From positions 310,001 through 374,000 of the forward strand of contig CAVQCO010000007.1 of the NCBI GenBank assembly GCA_963711065.1: a stretch of 64,000 bases of DNA, given 5' to 3'. Every line of letters starts with the position of its first letter. Positions within the stretch are counted from its first letter, which is position 1. Under the pieces are notes generated by a model. The model saw nothing but the letters and a program-made list of their open reading frames with translations, ran no database searches and was not told the origin of the DNA. The translations under genes and the position numbers were made by a program. Shown one piece after another: positions 34,561-43,237 of the stretch. Source of the DNA: Bog-473 sp963711065 (lineage in GTDB: Bacteria; Actinomycetota; Acidimicrobiia; Acidimicrobiales; RAAP-2).

Positions 34561-36471
34561 CCGCCGCGCCGCAGGGGGGCCCTCGGCGCGGGCCCCTTCG
34601 ACCGCCGCCAGGGACCCCTCGGGTCCGGGACCGTCGTGTCCGACCGCGCGTTCCCGGAGGGCCTGGTGGAGGAGCGGGACCACCGCACGCCAGTCCCCGA
34701 CGATGCCGATGTCACAGTGCGAGAAGACCGGGGCCTCGGGGTCCGTGTTGACGGCCAGGATCGTCCCCGCCGCGCGCACCCCCACCATGTGGTTGAACTT
34801 CCCGCTCAACCCCACGGCGACGTAGAGGCGCGGGGCGATCGACCGGCCGGTCAGGCCGACCTGACGGGCCCGCGGCGCCCAGCCCCGGTCCGTGACCTTT
34901 CGGGTCGCGGCGAGCTCGGCCCCGAGGTGCGCCGCCAGGGGGCTGAGCTGCTCGTACTCGTCGGGAGCCACCCCGGCGCCCACGCCGATCACGACCTCGG
35001 CCCGGGCCAGCGTCTCCACGTCGTCGTTGCGGTGCTCGGAGAGGACGCACACACGCCCGCGCCGGCGCACCTCCCGCGTCACCGTCGGAACGCCGTCTGG
35101 CGCCGGAGCGTCGTCGTGCGCCGGAGCGTCGTGCGGGGGCAGCACGCCGGGCCGGACCGTGACCATCTGCATGGCGCTGCGGCAGGTGATGTCGGCCACC
35201 AGCGCGCCGGCGAACGCGGGCTTGGCCGCCACCAGGCTGCCGTCGCGCACCGACAGAGCGACCGCGTCGCCCACCAGCCCCGACCCCGTTGCCGCGGCGG
35301 CCCGCGCCGCCACCTCCCGGCCGAAGGCGGTGCTCGGCGCCAGCACCGCCCAGGGCTGCGTCTCGCGCAGGTAGGAGACGACGGCCTCGGCCACGTCGTC
35401 GGCGACGCCGGACCCCTCCAGCCGCACCACGAGGTCGAGGCCCGGCACGGCCGGGCAGTCTCCCGCCGCGCCGCCGGGGCAGAGCGCGTGCACCGTCGCC
35501 CCCACCCGGCGGCCCAGGCCCGCCGCCGCGCCCAGCAGCTCGCCCGCCACGTCGGGCCTTCCCGGCTCGACCAGGACGGCGATGACCCCGCTCGCCGGTG
35601 TCGCCGCCCCGCTCCCGTCGTCCCGGGCGTGGGCAGCGGCGACGGCCGCGCCGCCGGGCTCCAGTGCGCCCCGGCGGCCGAGCACGCGCACGGCGTCGCG
35701 CACCTGCCGCTCGAGCGGACCGTCGAGCACGAGATTGGCGCGGGCGTGTGCCATGGGCCTCGTCGCGCCCACGACGGTCGGGCTCCCCGCCCCGCCCCAG
35801 GGCCCCGCGCCGAGCTCGGTGGCGCCCAGTCGCCGGAGTCGCCCGGCCGGCACGGCGGCCCGCCCCCCGGGGTCGACCTTGCAGGGGTCGCAGAGGCGCT
35901 CGGCCACGGAGAGGACGGCGGGCAGGGCAAGCGCGACCTCGAGCATCCCGTCGTCGTGCTCGAGTTCCAGGCGCAGGCTGCCCCCCGCGTCCTCCAGGCG
36001 CCGGACGCCGCCGGCGAACGGCAGACCGAGCAGCTCGGCGATCTCGGGCCCCACCTGCCCGGTCTCACCGTCGATGGAGTTGCGGCCGACCAGCACGAGG
36101 TCGAAGGGGCCGACCAGCTCCAGCGCGGCGGCCAGGGCCCGGGCCGTCGCCAGCGTGTCCGAACCCGCGAAGGCGGGGTCGCACAGGTGCAGCCCGCTGT
36201 CGGCTCCCCAGGCCACCGCCTCGCGGAGCGCGTCCTCGGCGCCGGGCGGCCCGAGGGTCACCACGGTGCACGAGCCCCCGGTCGCGCCCGCCAGGCTCAC
36301 GCCCTGGGACACGGCGCGGCGGCAGTACGGGTTCATCTCGGAGCCCACGCCCGTGCGGACGAGGCGCCCCTCCTCCAGGCGCAGCGAGTCGGCCGGCGGG
36401 ACCTGCTTGACGAGCGCGGCGATGCGCAGCGGCGCCCCGGCCGCCCGCCCGGGCGGCGCCCCCGCGCTCAC
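34459..36471 (-). CDS. fused electron transfer flavoprotein, beta-alpha subunits in one chain
   Basis: 670-residue reading frame. The N-terminal half is EtfB: RIAALVKQVPPADSLRLEEG, then GRNSIDGETGQVGPEIAELLGLPF (NAD/AMP site signature) and CDPCKVDP. The C-terminal half is EtfA: IAVLVEPGRPDVAGELLG, then the FAD site GLTGRSIAPRLYVAVGLSGKFNHMVG and AVNTDPEAPVFSHCDIGIVGDW. ETF normally is two proteins of about 260 and 320 residues; here they are continuous. GTG 36471 overlaps the MFS stop. The last 60 or so residues (after VVPLLHQAL) are Arg/Ala-rich and run 100 bases into the opposing gene, so the natural stop may have been lost through a one-base error. It would accept electrons from acyl-CoA dehydrogenases. 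Confidence 0.88.
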   Translation of the reverse strand: MSAGAPPGRAAGAPLRIAALVKQVPPADSLRLEEGRLVRTGVGSEMNPYCRRAVSQGVSLAGATGGSCTVVTLGPPGAEDALREAVAWGADSGLHLCDPAFAGSDTLATARALAAALELVGPFDLVLVGRNSIDGETGQVGPEIAELLGLPFAGGVRRLEDAGGSLRLELEHDDGMLEVALALPAVLSVAERLCDPCKVDPGGRAAVPAGRLRRLGATELGAGPWGGAGSPTVVGATRPMAHARANLVLDGPLERQVRDAVRVLGRRGALEPGGAAVAAAHARDDGSGAATPASGVIAVLVEPGRPDVAGELLGAAAGLGRRVGATVHALCPGGAAGDCPAVPGLDLVVRLEGSGVADDVAEAVVSYLRETQPWAVLAPSTAFGREVAARAAAATGSGLVGDAVALSVRDGSLVAAKPAFAGALVADITCRSAMQMVTVRPGVLPPHDAPAHDDAPAPDGVPTVTREVRRRGRVCVLSEHRNDDVETLARAEVVIGVGAGVAPDEYEQLSPLAAHLGAELAATRKVTDRGWAPRARQVGLTGRSIAPRLYVAVGLSGKFNHMVGVRAAGTILAVNTDPEAPVFSHCDIGIVGDWRAVVPLLHQALRERAVGHDGPGPEGSLAAVEGARAEGPPAARRLAGVRPAHEAELGRRRGHVGRQQPADGAGGHRA
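34576..34596. terminator. GC-rich hairpin between convergent genes
   Basis: GGGGCCC-TCGGCGC-GGGCCCC, a perfect 7-pair stem just past the stop of the GGDEF-EAL gene. It also lies inside the 3' extension of the electron-transfer-flavoprotein reading frame, a hint that the true end of that gene is earlier. Confidence 0.5.
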
Positions 36472-38319
36472 GAGCCCGACCCCATGCGGCTGAGCACGAG
36501 CTCGTGGGCGGGCTCCTCGGTGGCCGGCGAGTACACGTAGCGCCCACCCCGCGTCCAGGAGGCCGCGGCGGCCAGCAGGCTGACCACGATGGCAAAGTCG
36601 AAGGCGGCGTGCAGGCCGGCCTGGAAGGGCGGTGCGATGAGACCGGGGAAGAAGCTGCGCTGGCCGAGTGACGCCTGTTGCGCCGCGGTGAGGTGCGCCA
36701 GCGTCCCGGCCCCGATGAGGTGCTGGACCGGGTTGTAGCCGAGGAAGGCGGCGAAGAGGGTCGAGATCGGCGGGAGGTGCGAGGCCCGCTCGGCGACGGC
36801 CGGCGGCACGCCGTGGCCGAGAAGCCCCGCCGAGACGTTGTGCGGCAGGGAGGCCGACAACCCCACGATCATCAGCGAGAAGAAGATCCCGATGGAGACG
36901 ACCTGGGCGGAGTTCTGGAACGTCGTGTTCATGCCCGAGCCGGCCCCGCGGTGCTCGGGCGGCAGGCTGTTCATGACGCCGGCACGGTTGGGCGAGCCGA
37001 AGGAGGCCATGGTGAGCCCCGTGAAGAACAGCACGACGCCGAACACCCAGTAGGAGAAGTCGATGGGCAGGGCCTCGAGCAGCACGAAGCAGACGGCGGT
37101 CCCGATCATGCCCCCGGTGGCGAAGGGACGGGCGCCGTAGCGGTCGGAGAGGATCCCCGAGATCGGGCCGGCGATCAGCATGCCCGCGGTGAGCGGGATC
37201 ATGGCGATGCCGGCCCACAGGGGCGTGGCGGAGAACGAGTAACCGTGGAGCGGGAGCCAGATCCCCTGGAGCCAGATGATCAACATGAACATCAGGCCCC
37301 CCCGGCTCACGGCGGCCAGGAAGCTGGCGACGACGCCGCTCGTGAAGGCGCGGATCTTGAAGAGCTGCAGGCGGAACATCGGCTCGCGCACCCGCAGTTC
37401 CACCATGCAGAAGACCCCCAGCAGGAGCGCGCCCCCGACCAGCGCGGCCACGACGCGCGGGTTGGTCCAGCCCATCGCGTGGCCGCCGTAGGGCTCGATC
37501 CCGTAGGTGATGCCGACCATGATCAGCACCAGCCCGAGCGCGAAGGTGGCGTTGCCCGGCCAGTCGATGTGCGCCGAGCGGCGCTGCCCGAGCTCGCGCA
37601 GCCGCAGGTGGCCCCACACGGTGGCGAAGAGCCCGATCGGCACCGAGACCAGGAAGATCAGGCGCCAGTTGATCGGGCGCCAGGATGCCGCCCAGGATCA
37701 GGCCGATGAACGAGCCGCTGAAGGCGGCGGCCTGGTTGACGCCGAGGGCCAGGCCGCGCTGGTCCTCGGGAAAGGCGTCGGTGAGGATGGCGGCCGAGTT
37801 GGCCATGAGCATGGCGGCGCCGACGCCCTGGAAGATGCGCATGACGATCAGGTAGACGCCGGCGGCCTGGCCCGTCATCCAGGTGACGCTGAGGGCGAGC
37901 GAGAAGAACGTGAACACGGCGAAGCCGAGGTTGTACATGCGCACCCGCCCGTACATGTCGCCCAGCCGACCCAGGGTGACCACGAGGACGCTCGTGGTGA
38001 CGAGGAAGCCGAGGATCATCCACAGCAGGTAGAAGCTGTTGCCGGGCAGCAGCGGGTCGAGGCCGATGCCGCGGAAGATGTCGGGCAGGGAGATGAGGAC
38101 GATGGAGCCGTCGATCGTGGCCATCAGCATGCCCAGCGTGGAGATGAACAGGGCCGTCCACTTGTAGCCGTCGGGCAGCGGCGCCGCGGGGTCGGGGCGG
38201 ACGAACCAGTGGTGGGTCCCTGCGGCACGAGCCCGGGCGGTCCGCCGAGGCCATCGACGCCGCGTCGGCGGCCGAGGGGGCGTGCAGAGGCGGCGCGGTG
38301 GAGCGTTCGATGCGCCCAC
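36468..38319 (-). CDS. MFS transporter, DHA2 (14-helix) drug-exporter family, one-base frameshift
   Basis: Proton-driven multidrug-type exporter. N-terminal half: STLGMLMATIDGSIVLISLPDI (motif of helix 1), GRLGDMYGRVRMY (motif A) and RIFQGVGAAML (motif B), then motif C-like ALGVNQAAAFSGSFIGLILGG. C-terminal half: GPISGILSDRYGARP (second motif A) and further helices, about 14 in all. The frame breaks near 37682: one extra base splits GGILAP from INWRLIFLVSVPIG; the +1 frame gives a continuous 616-residue protein. Start GTG 38319 is tentative. Flanked by GGT and fused ETF, all on one strand. Confidence 0.88.
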
Positions 38320-38352
38320 GCTAGTTCCCGGGACGGCGCCGCCGCCCCGGCC

Positions 38353-39996
38353 TCAGCGGCCGACGGCGGCGCCCTCGGGGCTGCGCGGGTCCGACGCGCC
38401 GACGACGCGTGCGCGACCCGCCGCCCGCCTGGACCTCGATGATCTGGGCGCAGCCGACGGCGACGGGGTCGAAGGCGCGGATGGCGCTGCAGCCGGTGGC
38501 CCCGCGTGGTCAGCCCGTCGTGCCACGCCGGCGGCGCGGCCGCCTCGACGACCACGGTGAGGTCGTCGCCCCACCACAGCCGGAACGGGCCCGCCGCCGG
38601 CGCGTCGAGGACGAGCCGGGGCGCGGCCACCGCCGTCGCGGGGTCCTGCCCCGCGTGCAGCAGGCGTGCCAGCAGCTGGACGATGATCTGGGGCTGGGCG
38701 TCGCCGCCCATGGCGCCGACGAGGTGCGTCAGCGCTCCCCCGTCCCCGTGGCGAGCATCGGGGAGAGGGTGTGGGGCGGCCGCCGGCCGGGCGCGACCTC
38801 GGCGGGGTGGCCCCGGGCCAGCGAGAAGCCCACGCCGCGGTTGTGCAGGAAGACGCCCGTCGCCGGCTCGACGAGGTGCGAGCCGAAGTCGAGCGCGTTC
38901 GACTGCGTCAGCGAGATCCCGAGGCCGTCCCCGTCGACGGCGCAGAGGTGGGTCGTGTCCCCGTCGCCGATTCGGGCCACCGTCGGTCCCGTCGTGCCCC
39001 GGCCGGGCGCGACGTCCGGCGCTGCCGCGGCCTCGGCGTCCACGCGGGCGACGGCCGCGGCGAGGCGGTCGGCGTGCGAGGAGCGACGGGCCGTCGGCAC
39101 CGTCGAAGAGCAGCTCGGGCCGGTCGTGGCCGACGGCGCGCCACGACTCGACGAGGAGGTGCGCCCAGCGCGGGTCGTCGGGGTCGGTGCCCAGCCCCGC
39201 CGCTTCGGCCACGACGGCCCCGGCCAGCGTCAGGTAGCCCTGCGAGGGTGGGGGCACCGTCCACAGGTCGTGGCCCCACGCCGCGAGCCGCAGCGGCTCG
39301 CACCACTGCGCCGCGGGCGTCGCGAGGTCCTCGGGGGCGTAGTGCGCCGCCACCGAGCCGGAGCAGGCCGCGGCCGAACTCGCCGCCGTAGAAGCCGGCG
39401 CGGCCGTCGCGCGGCGATGGCGCGCAGCGTGCGGGCGATGCCCGGGGAGGCGCACGCGGCTGGCCGACGTCGAGCGGGCCGTCGGGGCACAGCTCGCCGT
39501 GCCCCGGGGAGCGCGTGGACGAGATGGCTGGCCAGCGCCAGCATGATGGAGGCGGCGAACCCGTCGTCGGCCAGCTCGATCGCCGGCGCCAGGACCTCGC
39601 CCAGGGGCAGCCGCCCGTGGCGCGCGTGCAGGGCCAGCCAGCCGTCGACGGCGCCGGGCACGGGCACGCTGCGGATGTCGCCGCGGAGCGGCATCATCGC
39701 CATCCCCTCGGCGCGCATGCGTTGCCGGGTCGGACCCGGCGCCGGCGCGCCCGACCGACAGGAGCGCCTCGGGAGGCGAGCCCGGTGCCGAGACCATGGC
39801 GAGGACGTCGCCGCCCAGCCCGCACAGGTGCGGGCCGACCACGGCCATCACGGTCCCCGTCGCCACGGCGGCGTCGGCGGCCGAGCCGCCGCGTTCGAGC
39901 ATGCCGGCGCCCGCCGACCACCGCCAGCTGGTCGGCCGCCGCCACCATGCCGCGCAGCCCCGTCCGGGGGCCGAAGGGGGCGAGCGGGAGCGTCAT
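38353..39996 (-). pseudogene. gamma-glutamyltransferase family gene broken by about ten one-base shifts
   Basis: Pieces in all three frames, in order, make a GGT-type Ntn-hydrolase: MVAAADQLAV, then ERGGSAADAAVATGTVMAVVGPHLCGLGGD, then VPGAVDGWLALHARHGRLPLGEVLAPAIELADDGF, AWGHDLWTVPPPSQGYLTLAG, the self-cleavage/nucleophile region GDGDTTHLCAVDGDGLG with SLTQSNALDFGS, PHTLSPML, GAMGGDAQPQIIVQLLARLL and a closing ASDPRSPEGAAVGR. All but one shift are to the +1 frame; one near 38740, in a run of G, is -1. The net count keeps the total a multiple of three. Starts 7 bases after mscR. Either a decaying gene or a poorly assembled stretch; neighbours with one or two breaks make assembly error likely. 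Confidence 0.72.
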
Positions 39997-40003
39997 GGCG
40001 AGG

Positions 40004-41091
40004 TCAGAGGACCACGACGGAGCGCAGCACCTCGCCGCGTTGCATGCGAGCGAAGGCGGCCTCGACGTCGTCGATGCCGATGGTCTCGCTCACGAAGCGG
40101 TCGAGGTCGAGGCGCCCCTGCAGGTAGAGGTCGACGAGCATCGGGAAGTCGCGCGAGGGGAGGCAGTCGCCGTACCAGCTCGGCTTCAGCGCGCCGCCGC
40201 GCCCGAAGAATTCGATCATCGGCATGTCGATCCGCATGTCGGGGGTCGGGACGCCGACCTGCACCAGGATCCCCGCCAGGTCGCGGGCGAAGAAGGCCTG
40301 CTCCATCACGGCGGGGTGGCCGACCGCCTCGATGCAGACGTCGGCGCCGTTGCCCCCGGTCAGCGAGCGGATCGCCTCCACCGGGTCGGTCGAACTCGGC
40401 GTCCACCGTGTGCGTGGCGCCGAACGACGTCGCCAGCTCGAGTTTGCGGGGGTCGAGGTCGACGCCGATGACGGTGGCCGCCCCGGCGAGCTTCGCCCCG
40501 GCGACGGCGGCGCACCCGACACCGCCGCAGCCGAAGACGGCCACCGAGTCGCCCGGCCCCACCTGGCCGGTGAACATCGCCGCCCCGAGCCCGGCCATCA
40601 CGCCGCAGCCGAGCAGCCCCACGGCCTCGGGCCGCGCGGCCGGGTCGACCTTCGTGCACTGGCCGGCGGCCACGAGCGTCGCCTCCGCGAAGGCGCCGAT
40701 GCCGAGGGCGGGGGAGAGCGGCGTGCCGTCGGCCAGGGTCATCTTCTGCGTGGCGTTGTGGGTCGAGAAGCAGTACCAGGGCCGGCCCCGGCGGCAGGCC
40801 CGGCACTCCCCGCAGACGGCCCGCCAGTTCAGGACGACGAAGTCGCCGGGCGAGCAGGTCGGCCACGCCCGGTCCGACCGTCTCGACGACGCCGGCCGCC
40901 TCGTGGCCCAGAAGGAAGGGGAAGTCGTCGTTGATGCCGCCCTCGCGGTAGTGCAGGTCCGTGTGGCACACGCCGCAGGCCTTCACGGCGACGACCGCCT
41001 CGCCCGGCCCGGGGTCGGGCACGACGATGGTCTCCAGCGAGACCGGCGCGCCCTTCTCCCTCGAGACCACCCCGCGCACATGCTGTCCCAT
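40004..41091 (-). CDS. mscR: S-(hydroxymethyl)mycothiol dehydrogenase (mycothiol-dependent formaldehyde dehydrogenase), two one-base frameshifts
   Basis: Zinc-dependent, NAD-linked dehydrogenase that oxidises the formaldehyde-mycothiol adduct; it also has S-nitrosomycothiol reductase activity in characterised members. Seen: RGVVSREKGAPVSLETIVVP, the catalytic zinc site CGVCHTD with GHEAAG, the structural-zinc Cys set CGECRACRRGRPWYC, GIGAFAEATLV, LLGCGVMAGLGAA, GCGGVG and GALKPSWYGDCLPSRDFP, closely matching M. tuberculosis MscR. Breaks near 40862 and 40390 each resolve in the +1 frame; the repaired length, 361 residues, equals that of the mycobacterial protein. ATG 41091 has GGGAGGTG upstream. 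It shows that the host makes mycothiol. Confidence 0.9.
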
Positions 41092-41166
41092 CTGGGCACC
41101 TCCCCGTCGGCGAGCCCACATGATGCCCGATCCGCTGCATCGCCGTGCCCCCTATCGTGACCCGCG

Positions 41167-42039
41167 ATGAGAGGGGCGTACGTCGACGTTCCGGAGGGTT
41201 GGACACGCCTGGCCGGGCGTGGCCTCGGTCCCTTCGTGACCCGAGAGGTGTTTCGTCGCCCGGACGGCACGGACGTCACCTGGGAGTCGCGCTGGCACCG
41301 CAAGCACCCGGGGACGTCGCCGACGGGCTCCACCTGGTGGGCACCCCACGCCATCGGATGGTGGATCGGCGTCCTGTTCGCCATCGGGTCGATCTGCTTC
41401 GCCCTCGGTTCGTTCCCGCCCTACGCGACGGGGGTCGGCACCAACGCGGACGACTTGACGTACTTCATCGGGTCCATCTTCTTCACGACGGCGTCCTTCT
41501 TGGTCTACTACGAGACCGCCTCTGCGCCGACCTCGCTCGGCCTGGGGCACCGCAAGGGCCTACGGTCGCTCTTCCGGGTGCAGCACCACCGGATCGACTG
41601 GTGGGCCGCCATCATCCAGTTGGCGGGCACGCTGTGGTTCAACCGCACCACCTTCAGCGCGTTCGTCGTCGGGCTCGGTGCGTCACCGGACCACCACCCC
41701 GTGTGGCGTCCCGACGCGCTGGGATCGGTGTGCTTCCTGGTCTCGAGCTGGCTGTCGTGGGCCGAGGAGTGCCACGGGCCGTTCGCGTGGCGGCCGTCCT
41801 CCCTCTCGTGGTGGATCACCCTGCTCAACCTGGCGGGCTCCGTCGCCTTCGGCGTGTCGGCCATCGCGTCCTACGTCAAGCCGAACGGCGATCTCGTGAG
41901 CCTCGCGCTGACCAACCTGGGCACCTTCGTGGGCGCGGTCTGCTTCCTGGTCGGGTCTGTGCTCCTGCTGCCCGAACGGACCCTCGGCAGCCCGTCCCCG
42001 GATCCGACCTCGAGTCAGCACGTCCGGTCGTCGACCTGA
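41167..42039 (+). CDS. multi-pass membrane protein, YrhK-domain-like (uncharacterised)
   Basis: 290 residues with about seven membrane segments arranged as repeated pairs (GWWIGVLFAIGSICFALGSFPPY, TYFIGSIFFTTASFLVYYE, IDWWAAIIQLAGTLWFNRTTF, LGSVCFLVSSWLSW, LSWWITLLNLAGSVAFGVSA, NLGTFVGAVCFLVGSVLLLPE). The GS-x-C/F-F pattern repeats three times, which resembles YrhK-type two-helix modules in tandem. Function unknown. Divergent from mscR with a 75-base gap. Confidence 0.8.
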   Translation: MRGAYVDVPEGWTRLAGRGLGPFVTREVFRRPDGTDVTWESRWHRKHPGTSPTGSTWWAPHAIGWWIGVLFAIGSICFALGSFPPYATGVGTNADDLTYFIGSIFFTTASFLVYYETASAPTSLGLGHRKGLRSLFRVQHHRIDWWAAIIQLAGTLWFNRTTFSAFVVGLGASPDHHPVWRPDALGSVCFLVSSWLSWAEECHGPFAWRPSSLSWWITLLNLAGSVAFGVSAIASYVKPNGDLVSLALTNLGTFVGAVCFLVGSVLLLPERTLGSPSPDPTSSQHVRSST

Positions 42040-42125
42040 GGGCTGCCGCCGAGCCGCCCGACGCCGCAGGGCCTCAGCCACCGACCCCGCCGGAATCGAG
42101 CCGGTAGGCCTCCAGGCGGCGGCGG

Positions 42126-42350
42126 TCAGCGTCCAGGGGCGCGGCGACGGCCTCGCCGCACGCTGAGGAAGAGGAAGACGGTCGCCAGCAGGGGCAGGAC
42201 GATCGCGCCCACCCAGCGGCTGCCGGCGAGCAGGAAGGCCGCCCCGACGATGACGCCGGTCGCCAGCGCCAGCTCGGGGGTGTCCCCGATCAGGAAGTCC
42301 CACCAGAAGCGGCCGAAGGCGACGATCCCCTTTCGGATCGCGGCGATCAC
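42126..42350 (-). CDS. small two-helix membrane protein
   Basis: 74 residues from GTG 42350, overlapping the stop of the upstream gene by GTGA. Two hydrophobic segments (ELALATGVIVGAAFLLAG and GAIVLPLLATVFLFLSV) and a basic C-terminus. Coupled to the COG4280-type membrane protein, so probably its partner. No named family. Confidence 0.7.
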   Translation of the reverse strand: MIAAIRKGIVAFGRFWWDFLIGDTPELALATGVIVGAAFLLAGSRWVGAIVLPLLATVFLFLSVRRGRRRAPGR

Positions 42351-43129
42351 GACGTGGCCCCCTCGACCTGGACCGCAGAAGCGGGGAGCGTCGATCGCAT
42401 GTAGGCCGTCATCGCGAAGTAGACCACGACGAAGAAGCCGGCCAGCACCGGGATGGCCAGGTCGCTGCCGGGCCAGTCGACCCCGGCGCCCTCGCCGACC
42501 CAGAACACGCCGAAACTGGTCAGCATGACGCCGACCAGCGTCTTGATCGTGTTCTCGGGCACCTCGCTGAGCTGGCGCGCCACCAGGAGCCCGACGATGC
42601 CGACGAGGACCACGGCCGCCCCCGCCGCCAGCGCGGCGAGGCCGAGGCGGTTCTGGGCGGCGCCGAGGCTGATGACGATCAGCACCACCTCCATGCCCTC
42701 GAGGAAGACGCCCTTGAACGCCACCGCGAACCCGACGCCGTCGCGGCCCTTGTTCGGCTTCGCCGACGCACCGGTCTCGTCCGAGCCGAGCTCGGCCACC
42801 GTGTCGGCGTAGATCTTGTCCTCGTCGTGCATGGCCTTGTGGCCGCTCGCCCGCAGGATCGCCTTGCGCAGCCACGACAGGCCGAGCACCAGGAGCAGCG
42901 CCCCCACGACCACCCGCAGCGCGTCGATCGGGACGTAGCGGATGAGCGGGATCCCCACCGCCAGCACGAGCACGCCCAGGACGGCCGCCGCCACGGCCGC
43001 GCCCTCCAGTGCGGAGCGCCAACCACGGCTCACGCCCGCGGCCACGACGATGGTCAGCGCCTCGACCATCTCGACGAGGCTCGCCGCGAAGACGGCCAGG
43101 ACCAGTACGACCGTGGAGGAGGTGTGCAT
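42347..43129 (-). CDS. COG4280-type polytopic membrane protein
   Basis: 260 residues with about seven membrane helices. Two similar halves: MVEALTIVVAAGVSRGWRSAL near the N-terminus and FLEGMEVVLIVISLGA in the middle. The repeated E-x-x-E/V-x-x-x-I pattern resembles cation/H+ exchanger-type families such as UPF0016/GDT1. A hydrophilic loop (about residues 95-120) is acidic. A role in metal or proton transport is only a guess. ATG 43129 follows GGAGGAGG region bases at 43116-43122. Confidence 0.78.
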   Translation of the reverse strand: MHTSSTVVLVLAVFAASLVEMVEALTIVVAAGVSRGWRSALEGAAVAAAVLGVLVLAVGIPLIRYVPIDALRVVVGALLLVLGLSWLRKAILRASGHKAMHDEDKIYADTVAELGSDETGASAKPNKGRDGVGFAVAFKGVFLEGMEVVLIVISLGAAQNRLGLAALAAGAAVVLVGIVGLLVARQLSEVPENTIKTLVGVMLTSFGVFWVGEGAGVDWPGSDLAIPVLAGFFVVVYFAMTAYMRSTLPASAVQVEGATS

Positions 43130-43237
43130 GGGTCGCCGACAAATGTAACGGCTCGCGGTGGCGCACCCGGTCAGAAGAAGCCGGGGATAGTGTGCGGAGG
43201 ACTGACCAGGGGGACTACTCGAACGGGGACGGTTGCG

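Noticed and set aside
34459..38319. A 1286-residue open reading frame across the MFS and ETF genes
   Set aside because: It is the MFS N-terminus, out-of-frame MFS sequence and the ETF frame joined through a one-base shift; the intact MFS C-terminus lies in another frame.
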